A stretch of DNA of 15,961 bases from DAIRGB01 sp036794765 (GTDB lineage Bacteria > Patescibacteriota > JAHJAL01), in assembly GCA_036794765.1 (NCBI GenBank), contig DAIRGB010000017.1:1-15961 (forward strand), read 5' to 3'. Each line of letters begins with the position of its first letter. The stretch's first letter is position 1. Of this stretch, positions 1 through 7,525 are shown piece by piece. Below the pieces are notes generated by a model that was not told the origin of the DNA, did no database searches, and saw only the letters and a program-made list of their open reading frames with translations. Made by a program: the position numbers and the translations under genes.

Positions 1-652
1 CCCCAAAAATCTGCCGCCAATGCCAAGAAAAAACCGGATTCATAGTCAAAGTCTTTTGATCATCATTAACCACTTCACACGATGTATACAATGTGTCATC
101 CTGATTAATCAATACACTTTGTCCGCTGTCATAACCATTTTTTACCCCAGATATATCCTCTACTTGCCACAAACAATTTTCCAATTTTATCAAAACGTTT
201 TCTTTGGAGAAACTCACCTTTTTACCATAAACTAAACCAAAAATATGACCGGAAGAATTGACTACCTCTATTCCCACCAAATAATCACCCGTCAGATGAT
301 CGGGTGCTATATATTCAATTGTCTTATTCAATTTTTCCTGCGCTCCAACCGTTACCACCTCATCGGCTTTTTTCCAATCAACCATCTTAACCAAACCATC
401 TTGATATTCTTGACCCAAAATCACCGCATATCTCAAATCGGGTTGAATAAAATCCGTTTCATTGATCAAATCAAAATTAACCACTAAATCACGACCATCA
501 TTTTGTCCCACCATCACATTGGCAACATACAACTGTTCAGAAACAAACGCTACATCATCAGTTGCCGCCGAACTAACCCCGGAAACCAAAACCAAACCTA
601 TCAAACCAATCAACAATACAAGCATAAACAAACAAACTTCCTTAACCCTCAT
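1..652 (-). CDS. Partial exported protein of unknown function (5' part; runs off the left edge)
   Basis: I translated this frame by hand; it stays open for 217 codons from the ATG at 652 to the window edge. The start is supported by an upstream GAGAGGGG purine tract ending six bases before the ATG. The N-terminus is a textbook signal peptide: Arg2 and Lys4, a long hydrophobic core (CLFMLVLLIGLIGLVLV) and a likely signal peptidase I site after SGVSSA, near residue 30. The mature part reads as alternating beta-type segments rich in Val, Asp, Asn and Gly, for example VANVMVGQNDGRDLVVNFDL, with two cysteines about 40 residues apart near the visible end. That suggests a secreted or surface beta-sandwich protein, but I recognise no family. 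It is on the same strand as the aminopeptidase, about 400 bases downstream of it, so it probably has its own promoter. The C-terminus is outside the window, so anchoring or catalytic domains cannot be judged. Confidence 0.8.
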   Translation of the reverse strand, partial: MRVKEVCLFMLVLLIGLIGLVLVSGVSSAATDDVAFVSEQLYVANVMVGQNDGRDLVVNFDLINETDFIQPDLRYAVILGQEYQDGLVKMVDWKKADEVVTVGAQEKLNKTIEYIAPDHLTGDYLVGIEVVNSSGHIFGLVYGKKVSFSKENVLIKLENCLWQVEDISGVKNGYDSGQSVLINQDDTLYTSCEVVNDDQKTLTMNPVFSWHWRQIFG

Positions 653-727
653 ACTTCACCCCTCTCTTTAATAAAATAACTCACTAGATTAATCCAATTT
701 TCAAAACCCACTGAAAATTTTTTCGGG

Positions 728-958
728 TCATATTTTCTCAATACTTTCCTTCAACAAATTCGAAACCAAAATTATTTTTTTTATTGGACCATTTTCAAAC
801 GCCTTTAAATCACACAAAAATACAAACCAAATAAACAAAACGGCATCCTTACTCCTGGTAATTTTTTTTCAAATCTACCATTTTTTCCAAATTAACCATT
901 TCCAAGCCATCAGAACTAAGCGCTATTTCTATCTGTTTATCATCCTATCCACAACCAT
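728..958 (-). pseudogene. Possible decayed small gene in the 653-1051 gap
   Basis: The interval 653-1051 holds no intact gene, but there are traces of one. An ATG at 958 follows AAGGCGGCG, which could be a Shine-Dalgarno site, and reads a few codons (MVVDRM) before a stop at 929-931. A coding-like stretch continues in another frame from 944 to a stop at 849 (it includes IEIALSSDGLEMVNLEKMV). After a run of eight A on the minus strand (862-869), the first frame reopens for about 40 codons to a stop at 728 (it includes KDAVLFIWFVFLCDLKAF). Two indels would therefore join an open frame of roughly 75 codons. I cannot exclude that the purine bias of this strand merely imitates coding sequence, or that the A8 run hides an assembly error. 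No family is recognised. Confidence 0.25.
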
Positions 959-1010
959 CGCCGCCTTACGCTCTATTACACCCTTTTACTTTTCACCAAT
1001 TATTTATTTC

Positions 1011-1046
1011 TATCAATTACTCATTATTAATTGTTCATTGTTGATT
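1011..1046. repeat. AT-rich minisatellite just after the aminopeptidase stop
   Basis: On the minus strand this reads as variants of AATTRATAATKA and AACAATKAA, beginning a few bases after the aminopeptidase stop codon. The same kind of sequence, including a shared TATCAATTAC (plus strand), follows gene C6 near 9091-9120, and a related one follows C3 near 12045-12071. Confidence 0.55.
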
Positions 1047-1051
1047 TTATC

Positions 1052-2554
1052 CTACTTCCCCATTCCCAAAATCAGATGGGTCAAAAGTCGTACCCCAACG
1101 CCAGTCGCCCCGCGAGTCTTGTACGTCCCTTCTCCAAACTGTGTTGCCACTGCCGCAATATCCAAATGCGCCCATTTCACCCCCTCCCGAATAAATTCCT
1201 GCAAAAACAAACCGCTGGTAATCGCGCTCGGACCTTTAAAACTAATATTTTTCAAATCAGCAAAATGCGATTTGATCCTTTTTTTATAAGCTGGATGCAA
1301 GGGCCAATCCATCGTTTCTTCCCCGGCAATCAACCCCGCCTGACGCATTCTTTCCAACAATCTTTCATCATTTCCAAACAAACCGATCAAAGCCGGACCA
1401 GCCTCCCGCACTATTGATCCCGTCAAAGTCGCAATATCCACTAGATAATCAATCCGATAATTTTCCTGCAAATAACTCATTGCATCCGCCATCGCCAATC
1501 GTCCTTCCGCATCCGTATTAAATATCTCCACCGTCTTGCCACTATAAGACACCAAAATATCACTTGGTTTATACGCCCGTCCACTCGGCATATTTTCCAA
1601 CACCGGCATCGCCGCCACTACATTTATCTTTGGTTGCAATTGACCGATTATATTCATCGCTCCCAGTACCGCCGCCGCCCCCGCCATATCTCGTTTCATA
1701 TCCACCAACCACATTCCACCCGCGTCACCAACTTTCAGATTAATACCACCGGCATCATAAGTCATTCCCTTACCCACCAAGCCGATCGTCGGATATTTGC
1801 GTCCAGCATTATAACTTAGCAAAACCAACTTCGGCGGCTCCTCACTACCTTTTGCTACTGCATGAATCAGACCCAAACCCTCCCGCAAAATATCCGCCTC
1901 GTCCAAAATCTTACAATTTATCTTTGCCTTGCTGGTCACTTTACGAGCAATATTGGCAAAATTGGCCGGAGTCAAGACATTACTGGGTTCATTGGCCACA
2001 TCCCGCGCCAGCAATACTCCACTCGCCTCCATTTCACCCAACAAAACCGCCTTTTCCAACATACGTCGGTCTTTGGCTTCACCCACCAATATCACTTCCA
2101 CCAAATTTTTCGTCGCTTTATTTTCCAAATATTTATCAAAACGATACAAACCCATCAACGCTCCCTCCACCATTGACCTGGCTGCATCACCTATCGTCCA
2201 TTCTCGCACCGTCGGCACCACCAAAGCCACTCTCTTCAAGCCAGCCTCCCGCAAATTTTTTACCGCCACCGCCGCACTCGAACGAATCGGATTCAAATGT
2301 TTATTGTTTTCCAAATCATAACCCGCCAACGCTACCCGCGGCACCTTGGATTTTCCAAAAGTAAAAAAATACAAAAACTGATCCTGTCCCGCCGAAAATT
2401 CTCCACTCTCCAACATCGCCGCAATCTGACCATCCACCGCTTTATTTATTTCTGCCATCATTCCTCTGACCGCCACTCTCCCTTTTTCCACCAAAAACAC
2501 CACCGCATCCGCCTTCAATTCTTCCAAACCTTCCGTAAATACATTTAGTTTCAT
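1052..2554 (-). CDS. pepA: Leucyl aminopeptidase (cytosol aminopeptidase, peptidase family M17)
   Basis: This is a cytoplasmic two-metal exopeptidase that removes N-terminal residues, often Leu, from peptides in peptide turnover. M17 enzymes are typically hexamers. I place the start at the ATG at 2554 because GGGGAGG lies six bases upstream; an earlier in-frame ATG at 2578 would add eight residues that translate the Shine-Dalgarno itself. The resulting 500 residues match the usual M17 length. The N-terminal half (about 1-160) is the variable domain. The C-terminal half carries the catalytic set: Lys262 and Asp267 in GKGMTYDAGG, Lys274, Asp289 in VDMKRDMAGAA, and the signature NTDAEGR at 346-352 with Asp348, Glu350 and Arg352. 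These correspond by motif to both metal ligand sets and to the catalytic Lys and Arg of E. coli PepA, so the enzyme should be active. The loop between Lys274 and Asp289 is about four residues longer than in PepA. An extended -10 lies upstream. Confidence 0.97.
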   Translation of the reverse strand: MKLNVFTEGLEELKADAVVFLVEKGRVAVRGMMAEINKAVDGQIAAMLESGEFSAGQDQFLYFFTFGKSKVPRVALAGYDLENNKHLNPIRSSAAVAVKNLREAGLKRVALVVPTVREWTIGDAARSMVEGALMGLYRFDKYLENKATKNLVEVILVGEAKDRRMLEKAVLLGEMEASGVLLARDVANEPSNVLTPANFANIARKVTSKAKINCKILDEADILREGLGLIHAVAKGSEEPPKLVLLSYNAGRKYPTIGLVGKGMTYDAGGINLKVGDAGGMWLVDMKRDMAGAAAVLGAMNIIGQLQPKINVVAAMPVLENMPSGRAYKPSDILVSYSGKTVEIFNTDAEGRLAMADAMSYLQENYRIDYLVDIATLTGSIVREAGPALIGLFGNDERLLERMRQAGLIAGEETMDWPLHPAYKKRIKSHFADLKNISFKGPSAITSGLFLQEFIREGVKWAHLDIAAVATQFGEGTYKTRGATGVGVRLLTHLILGMGK

Positions 2555-2593
2555 GTTGCCCTCCCCTTCTTTAAACAAATCAACTCATATTTT

Positions 2594-2602
2594 ATTCTAA
2601 CA
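2594..2602 (-). promoter_or_regulatory. Candidate extended -10 promoter of the aminopeptidase
   Basis: The minus strand reads TGTTAGAAT: a TG one base before TAGAAT, which matches TATAAT at five of six positions. It would start transcription about 30 bases before the aminopeptidase ATG. No good -35 lies at standard spacing, which is usual for extended -10 promoters. Confidence 0.4.
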
Positions 2603-2632
2603 TTTTTTTTCCAAATACAACTACAAACAGAC

Positions 2633-2661
2633 TTGAAAAAAATATCATAAACTGATACAAC
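2633..2661 (+). promoter_or_regulatory. Candidate sigma70-type promoter of the metallopeptidase-like gene
   Basis: TTGAAA at 2633-2638, a 17-base spacer and TACAAC at 2656-2661 form a plausible -35/-10 pair in the divergent intergenic region. The A/T richness here makes chance matches likely. Confidence 0.35.
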
Positions 2662-2687
2662 TATTATCTATAAAAACTAAATTTGCT

Positions 2688-4058
2688 ATGAACAACTCAC
2701 CAGAAAACCTTCCTACTCCCAACTCCCACTCCAACCATAAAGACAATCACACTCCCTCTCAACCAATAACTGATTTTTTCCAACAGACTCCTACCCGCCG
2801 TCAATTTTTAAAAATCATAACCAACACTGCCAAATATGGCAGTTTATTAGGCTTGCTAGGTGGCGGCAATATTGGTTATCAAGTCGGCTCTCAATCTTAC
2901 CGTTACCATATCAATACCAAAAATCCTCTTGCCAGACTCCCCGAAAAAATCGAACCAAACGATTGCGAAATCATCCCCGGCCTACTACTCAAAAAAACCG
3001 GCCTCACTATGAATTTTTCTCTTAATCCTACCAAAACATTACTCAAAACCAACGAAGCTCTCCTCATCAATACTTCCAATTACACCAACAACCAAAAACT
3101 AAACATCATTATCAAACCCACAGAAATTGATAAAAATGGCTTTGTTTCCACAATTCATCACCAATCCGATCCCCATTTCTTGAGCTTCCGTCACGACTTT
3201 CATTCTATGTACCATTCAAACGACCGCTTTCTTGAATTTCCTTTGCATTTTTTCTTCCAAAGCGACCGCAATACCAGAGAACTCGCCACCAAATATTTCT
3301 TGGAACAACCAATCTATTATCTCGAACAAAAAGATAATTTTGACACCAAACCACTTGTAATTGCTTCAGACCATAATATCAACTGTTGCCCTGAAAAAGC
3401 TCAACCTATTATAAAAAAAATATACTCCACCTGCGCCACGATCAATAATTTTATTCTCCAACTCCGACAAAATGATCCCTTTTCCAATCCTTGTACCATC
3501 AAACAATGTCTATTGTTTTGCCCAGACCAACAAGAAAAAACCAACAATGATTTTGATTTTCACGCTGAAATCGACAACGGCAATATTATCGGACTCAATA
3601 CTTTTTTTTCCGAAGAACAACTACTCTTGGCTGTCATCACTCATGAAGCAATTCACTTTCTTCCCCGCGCCCTGCGTGACTGGCAAAAAGAAAATTTAGT
3701 AAAAGCTTTTCAGACTTTTCAATCTTTAGCCAAACAATCAATCATTCCTGCCAATCACGCCACAAACGAAATATATCAACTTCTCACCGAATCACAAGTC
3801 TTTGCCCAAAAATATCCAACCACCGGTCATCCCTATGACAACCCGGAAGAAATGCTTTCCAGCTTGGTAGCTTGTCTAAAATATGGCACCCAACTTTGCC
3901 TAAAAAAAATTATTCAAATTTCCAAGCCCAATAAAAGAGATACTTTTCTTAAAAAAGTCATCAAGCCCTGTCTAGATATTTTCGGTGACGACTGGGGACC
4001 AAAAATTATCGGCAGTGGATACAAAATCTTCCGCCAACTTATCGACAAAACAGTCTAA
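2688..4058 (+). CDS. Predicted exported zinc-metallopeptidase-like protein with a Tat-like N-terminus
   Basis: This 456-residue protein is unrecognised at family level but has two clear motifs. After a polar leader, residues 36-42 read TRRQFLK, which fits the twin-arginine consensus S/T-R-R-x-F-L-K. A moderately hydrophobic, glycine-rich stretch (about 49-67, GSLLGLLGGGNIGYQVGS) follows. I infer export by the Tat pathway, or N-terminal membrane anchoring, because no tight cleavage site is obvious. Residues 319-323 are HEAIH in a hydrophobic helix (LLLAVITHEAIHFL), the zinc-binding and catalytic HExxH of many metallopeptidases. Glu368, Glu387 or Glu388 downstream could supply a third ligand. 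There are ten or more cysteines, including a CC pair near 233. The gene lies opposite the dominant coding direction and is C-rich on its coding strand, so its product is rich in Asn, His, Thr, Pro and Gln. No Shine-Dalgarno is visible before the ATG. The hairpin at 4108 should terminate it. Proteolytic activity is inferred only from HExxH. Confidence 0.8.
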   Translation: MNNSPENLPTPNSHSNHKDNHTPSQPITDFFQQTPTRRQFLKIITNTAKYGSLLGLLGGGNIGYQVGSQSYRYHINTKNPLARLPEKIEPNDCEIIPGLLLKKTGLTMNFSLNPTKTLLKTNEALLINTSNYTNNQKLNIIIKPTEIDKNGFVSTIHHQSDPHFLSFRHDFHSMYHSNDRFLEFPLHFFFQSDRNTRELATKYFLEQPIYYLEQKDNFDTKPLVIASDHNINCCPEKAQPIIKKIYSTCATINNFILQLRQNDPFSNPCTIKQCLLFCPDQQEKTNNDFDFHAEIDNGNIIGLNTFFSEEQLLLAVITHEAIHFLPRALRDWQKENLVKAFQTFQSLAKQSIIPANHATNEIYQLLTESQVFAQKYPTTGHPYDNPEEMLSSLVACLKYGTQLCLKKIIQISKPNKRDTFLKKVIKPCLDIFGDDWGPKIIGSGYKIFRQLIDKTV

Positions 4059-4107
4059 TTTCACAACTTCAAATACAATCCCACGGCAACGAAGCAAAAA
4101 ATTTTCA

Positions 4108-4146
4108 TAATAAAATAGAACCTGATTTCCAGGTTCTATTTTATTA
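4108..4146. terminator. Bidirectional hairpin terminator between convergent genes
   Basis: A 17-base perfect inverted repeat (arms 4108-4124 and 4130-4146, core AATAGAACCTG) encloses a five-base loop, ATTTC. The outer arms are A/T runs, so a U-rich tail follows the GC-containing stem in either direction. It lies 50 bases after the plus-strand gene stop and 16 bases after the C12 stop, which suits termination of both. Confidence 0.85.
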
Positions 4147-4161
4147 ATTTAATATTAATTT

Positions 4162-5097
4162 TTATTTATCATCTAGCTGACTCGAATAGACTTTAACGCC
4201 TCTTTTTTTCATATCCTGTATTTGTTCGTGATAATTACCCGTATAACCACTTTTCAAATATCCCACCACATCAATTATTTCATTCAAACCCGCCGATCGC
4301 AATTTAGTAAGTCCAGAAACATCAACTCCTTTGGCTATATTTTCTTTCATTGTATTACCAACCAGATTATCCAAATCAAGATAAAACCTATACATCAATC
4401 CCATGTTAGCACTATCAGGTTTTGACTCAGAACCCGAGCTCAACTCAGGAATAAATAATTCATTATATTTAGAAAATAAACCATCTAAAGATTTTGTACT
4501 CACGCCCAACTTATAAAACGAATCCAACATTCCTTTTTGCAATTTATCGATATTATCTTTATGAAAAAAATTAACTTCTCTTTTTTCAATCAAAGAAGCT
4601 GCCAGTGGCATCGCTCCGGTACCAGTGGTGATAACCGCAAAAGCTTTAAAAATTGACTCAGGAGTTGTTAAAGATTTTCCACTTCCTCGAAAATCATAAT
4701 AATTTTTAGCAAATCTAGTAATTAATTTCTCATCATAATTCCAACTCTTATAGATTTGCAATAAATCATTTTTTAATCCTACTTTTTCATATAAAGCCTC
4801 ACTAACTATTACCGGTTTTGATCCAAAAGATTCCAAAATTTTATCAATATTCGCACTAGCTGCTGCCAATTGTTCTTTTGGATCCTTGATCGCTAAAATA
4901 TCTTTCGAGCTCATTACATCCCAATCATTTTGTTTTTCTAATCCCTTAATCTCTTTGTCAACAATCCTACCCGCACTATCGATAAATCGATTTGTCGACT
5001 GCTCAATATTAATTTTATCTTCCGGCAAACCGGCACTATCACTAGACTTATACTTATTTTCTTCATCCAAGCTAGCTTCAATTTGTTTCGAATCCAT
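4162..5097 (-). CDS. C12: uncharacterised soluble protein, last gene of the orphan cluster
   Basis: This 311-residue protein belongs to no family I recognise. The start has an excellent Shine-Dalgarno (AAGGAG, six bases before the ATG). The first 60 residues are charged and probably disordered, and a DSAG motif occurs twice exactly 20 residues apart (Asp20 and Asp40). The rest looks largely helical. Residues 149-170 (FKAFAVITTGTGAMPLAASL) are the most hydrophobic stretch, but Thr and Gly break it up and I do not call it a membrane segment. Around 188-210 the sequence LDSFYKLGVSTKSLDGLF faintly resembles FDSVLAPYYKLNGVNF in C7, which may point to distant kinship. It starts 20 bases after the C11 stop and is followed directly by the hairpin terminator, so it is probably the distal gene of an operon. 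Confidence 0.85.
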   Translation of the reverse strand: MDSKQIEASLDEENKYKSSDSAGLPEDKINIEQSTNRFIDSAGRIVDKEIKGLEKQNDWDVMSSKDILAIKDPKEQLAAASANIDKILESFGSKPVIVSEALYEKVGLKNDLLQIYKSWNYDEKLITRFAKNYYDFRGSGKSLTTPESIFKAFAVITTGTGAMPLAASLIEKREVNFFHKDNIDKLQKGMLDSFYKLGVSTKSLDGLFSKYNELFIPELSSGSESKPDSANMGLMYRFYLDLDNLVGNTMKENIAKGVDVSGLTKLRSAGLNEIIDVVGYLKSGYTGNYHEQIQDMKKRGVKVYSSQLDDK

Positions 5098-5117
5098 TGT
5101 TTTCTCCTTATTTATTT

Positions 5118-5804
5118 TTATTTTTTATCATAATTTTTATAAATCGCCCAGGCATCAACGCCCTTCAAAACTGTCATCCAATTGCAAAACTGATATTCAA
5201 ATGCTTTGGCCTGCCAATATTGCAAATTTGTTACCGAAGTTTCCTTTCCTTTAAAAGCCATTTGATTAAAATTTTTCAAATATAATCTCAAAGTATCGGC
5301 ATCAATTGTTTTTGTCTTGTCGTCAAACAATTTGGCAATCTGCGGATTAGCATTTTCAAATTTGGCAATATCCTCTACTTGCACATTTCCCACAATTCCC
5401 AAATATCCATTCAACATACTATGCAAAGTATTTCCATCCGGCATATTTTCGCCAAAATATTCCTTCATAGTTTTGAAAGAAGCTCCCATTACTGACACAC
5501 CATAATCTCGCACTGGTTTTACCAAATCATAATTTTTCTTTTCCAACCAACCAAAAACCGTATTAGCAGCCTGGGTTACATCTTTATCCACATCAGACAA
5601 AGTAACGTCTTTATTATCAATAGTAGCCATAGCCATCGCCTCCAGTTTGCCACCCGTCAAAGCACTCATACTAAACTGATCCAAAGTATTACCTCGATAA
5701 TGCTGATACCATTCATTTCTCTCATAATCCGTCATCTTGTCCCAATTGACCTCCAAAGTCGCTGGTGGTCTAAAATCCTTTGGTAACTCAAATCCATCTG
5801 CCAT
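5118..5804 (-). CDS. C11: uncharacterised soluble protein
   Basis: This 228-residue protein has no recognised family. AGGGAG lies six bases before the ATG at 5804. Unlike most of the cluster it lacks a long disordered leader: it opens MADGFELPKDF and soon reaches a tryptophan- and tyrosine-rich segment (MTDYERNEWYQHYRG, about 25-39). The middle alternates predicted helices with Gly/Asp turns. The C-terminal 40 residues are strongly aromatic, with YWQAKAFEYQFCNWM before a final WAIYKNYDKK. There is no signal peptide or membrane segment. The 51-base gap from C10 is A/T-rich and holds no repeat of the minisatellite type. It is probably co-transcribed with C12, which starts 20 bases downstream. 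Confidence 0.85.
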   Translation of the reverse strand: MADGFELPKDFRPPATLEVNWDKMTDYERNEWYQHYRGNTLDQFSMSALTGGKLEAMAMATIDNKDVTLSDVDKDVTQAANTVFGWLEKKNYDLVKPVRDYGVSVMGASFKTMKEYFGENMPDGNTLHSMLNGYLGIVGNVQVEDIAKFENANPQIAKLFDDKTKTIDADTLRLYLKNFNQMAFKGKETSVTNLQYWQAKAFEYQFCNWMTVLKGVDAWAIYKNYDKK

Positions 5805-5855
5805 TTTATTCTCCCTATTTGTTTTTATTTAATATTTTCTTAATTTTTAAAAATC

Positions 5856-6527
5856 CTATTTCTCATCAAACAACACCGGTGGTTTTCCTGATATATTTGG
5901 TTTATTTTTTTCCTCATTTTTCGTCTCATTTTCTATCTCTTTTCCATATTTTTGGGCATATTTCGATTGTTCATTGAAAATTAACCCTTCAGGATCTTGC
6001 ACGCCATTATTTTCTAAATATTGATTGTAAAAATATAAAGAAGATTCATAAGAACGCAACAATCTGCTTGGGGTTTGTTTTGGAAAACCATTATACTCAG
6101 ACTGTAAACTATCTTGCAGCCATCTGAATTGAGCCAACTGATCCTCGGACAAAATCTTTTTCGGAGACGTTATCGGCAAATTAATAATACTTTTCATCTT
6201 TACCAAATCTTGATCTTTCATGTCTCGCAACTTGAATCCCCAATCATCCCAACCACAAGAAAAATTTACACCAACATTTCTCAATAACCACAGCGATTGG
6301 TCATCCAATTTTCCCAAATACTTCTCAAGCATCTTCTTTTGATCCAAAGTAGGCAAATCTTTCTCTTCAAGCTTCAATTCAGAATTCTCCAACTTTCTGG
6401 AAATATTGTCAATTTTTTTCGCCCCCGTTTCCAACGATTGCGCTGGATCAGCCACTATACCACCCTCAGAAACTAAATTCATTTTTCTAAATCCACTTTT
6501 TTCCAAGTTGTCTTTACCAAATTCCAT
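5856..6527 (-). CDS. C10: uncharacterised soluble protein
   Basis: This 223-residue protein has no recognised family. AAGGAG about seven bases before the ATG at 6527 fixes the start. Residues 1-60 are polar and likely disordered. The core begins near LPTLDQKKMLEKYLGKL and continues DDQSLWLLRNVGVNFSCGWDDWGF, rich in tryptophan. The stretch KLDDQSLWLLRNVGVNF can be laid over GLSEKGLWDLGKKLDIVW of C8, a weak similarity by eye that might mean shared ancestry. The C-terminus (from about 195) is a Glu/Lys/Asn-rich tail ending in a proline-containing SGKPPVLFDEK. It lies 119 bases after C9, and that gap contains the 9/10-base minisatellite. No membrane or export signal is present. Confidence 0.85.
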   Translation of the reverse strand: MEFGKDNLEKSGFRKMNLVSEGGIVADPAQSLETGAKKIDNISRKLENSELKLEEKDLPTLDQKKMLEKYLGKLDDQSLWLLRNVGVNFSCGWDDWGFKLRDMKDQDLVKMKSIINLPITSPKKILSEDQLAQFRWLQDSLQSEYNGFPKQTPSRLLRSYESSLYFYNQYLENNGVQDPEGLIFNEQSKYAQKYGKEIENETKNEEKNKPNISGKPPVLFDEK

Positions 6528-6580
6528 TTTACTCTCCTTTTTTTAAAATTTTATTTTAATTTTTAATAAATCCCACAGCC

Positions 6581-6647
6581 TAAAAGAGTTTCAAAGTGTT
6601 TATAAGCGTTTCCATGAGTTTGTTATGTTTGTTATGTTTGCTAAGTT
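6581..6647 (-). repeat. Composite 9/10-base minisatellite at the C9 stop codon
   Basis: Read on the minus strand, three 9-base units of form AACNTARCA (6621-6647) are followed by four 10-base units close to AACNCTTNNA (6581-6620; the first, AACTCATGGA, is divergent). The first unit overlaps the C9 stop codon. In the C9 frame the 9-base units supply a TAG and then two TAA codons, each three codons apart, right after the natural TAA. Related arrays lie at 9387-9465 and 12827-12880. Confidence 0.9.
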
Positions 6648-7516
6648 TAAAATTTCTCCCCCCCTTCCATCTCATCATATTTCTCCCACTTCTCCCAAAG
6701 ATTCTCTTCCCCCTTGATCCGACCAATACTATCAATATGCTCTCTAATCTGCTCTTCCATCTCATCCCTATCTATTCCTTCAGGAACTGATTTGTACTTA
6801 AATCGCCGCAAAGTGTGAACATAATCATCCAACAATTCCCATTGATTTTCTTGCAACCCACTTAAACTAGGCAAAAACAAAATCAAAGCCTTTTCTTCCT
6901 TCAACAAATCCCGCATTTCACTTTTATACTTTCCATCAAAAATATTTATTGCTTCATTTTTCAAATCATCAAAATTTTTTCGATCATATACTTCCCAATA
7001 TTTTTCTCCATTCCCTTCGTCAATCATGTTTTTCAGATCACCAGGTTTCTTGACCATCGATTCGGCATATCGCATATCGGTAAAAACCAATGCCAACCAC
7101 TCTTTTGGCTTAAAATTATCACGATCTTTTTTGAAATCCCGACAATACTGACAAATCGTTTTCCCTTTCTCGGTTAAAACCCCATTGGCATCAACCAAAT
7201 CCATAGTATTCACTCCCATCTTGGAAGAAAATATTTGATCAAAACCAACCAGCATTTCTTCAATACTTCCCGTTTCCACCAACTCTTCCATTCGTTTTTG
7301 TTCATCCAAAGTCAACAACTTTCCCATTTCCTCCTGCCTCTTTTTCTCTTCCTCTTCACTTTCCAAACCCAAAACATTTTTCTCAATCTTTTTCATCCTT
7401 CCCGATCCAGAATCATAATTTTTGAATAAATCACCGGTCGCGATATTACTATCGTTTTTTCTCATCTCAACCAACTCACTCGGCCCCATCCCCTCGATGT
7501 TTTGGTTGTATGTCAT
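6647..7516 (-). CDS. C9: uncharacterised acidic soluble protein with a CxxC pair
   Basis: This 289-residue protein is unrecognised. It begins nine bases after the C8 stop and has no Shine-Dalgarno, only T-rich sequence ending TTTCT before ATGAC, so it may rely on translational coupling to C8. C2 has the same TTTCTATGAC at its start. The protein is very rich in Glu and Lys: a charged stretch LESEEEEKKRQEEMGKLL (about 51-68) leads into a helical core. Cys122 and Cys125 form a lone CQYC motif, which could bind a metal or form a disulfide but is too little to assign a function. The C-terminus is again highly charged and aromatic (ENLWEKWEKYDEME). No export signal is seen. The stop codon is embedded in a minisatellite that adds further in-frame stops. 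Confidence 0.85.
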   Translation of the reverse strand: MTYNQNIEGMGPSELVEMRKNDSNIATGDLFKNYDSGSGRMKKIEKNVLGLESEEEEKKRQEEMGKLLTLDEQKRMEELVETGSIEEMLVGFDQIFSSKMGVNTMDLVDANGVLTEKGKTICQYCRDFKKDRDNFKPKEWLALVFTDMRYAESMVKKPGDLKNMIDEGNGEKYWEVYDRKNFDDLKNEAINIFDGKYKSEMRDLLKEEKALILFLPSLSGLQENQWELLDDYVHTLRRFKYKSVPEGIDRDEMEEQIREHIDSIGRIKGEENLWEKWEKYDEMEGGEKF

Positions 7517-7525
7517 AGAAAAAAA

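Noticed and set aside
1852..2364. A 170-codon plus-strand open frame
   Set aside because: It is antisense to the aminopeptidase, whose catalytic motifs are intact. Its Pro/Ser/His composition is what the complement of a purine-rich gene gives.
4600..4660. Hydrophobic stretch in C12 as a transmembrane helix
   Set aside because: It is short and interrupted by Thr, Gly and Pro, and no other part of the protein suggests membrane insertion.
6580..6765. A 61-codon minus-strand open frame that translates the minisatellite
   Set aside because: It overlaps the end of C9 in another frame, has no separate ribosome site, and its C-terminus is simply the 9/10-base repeats.
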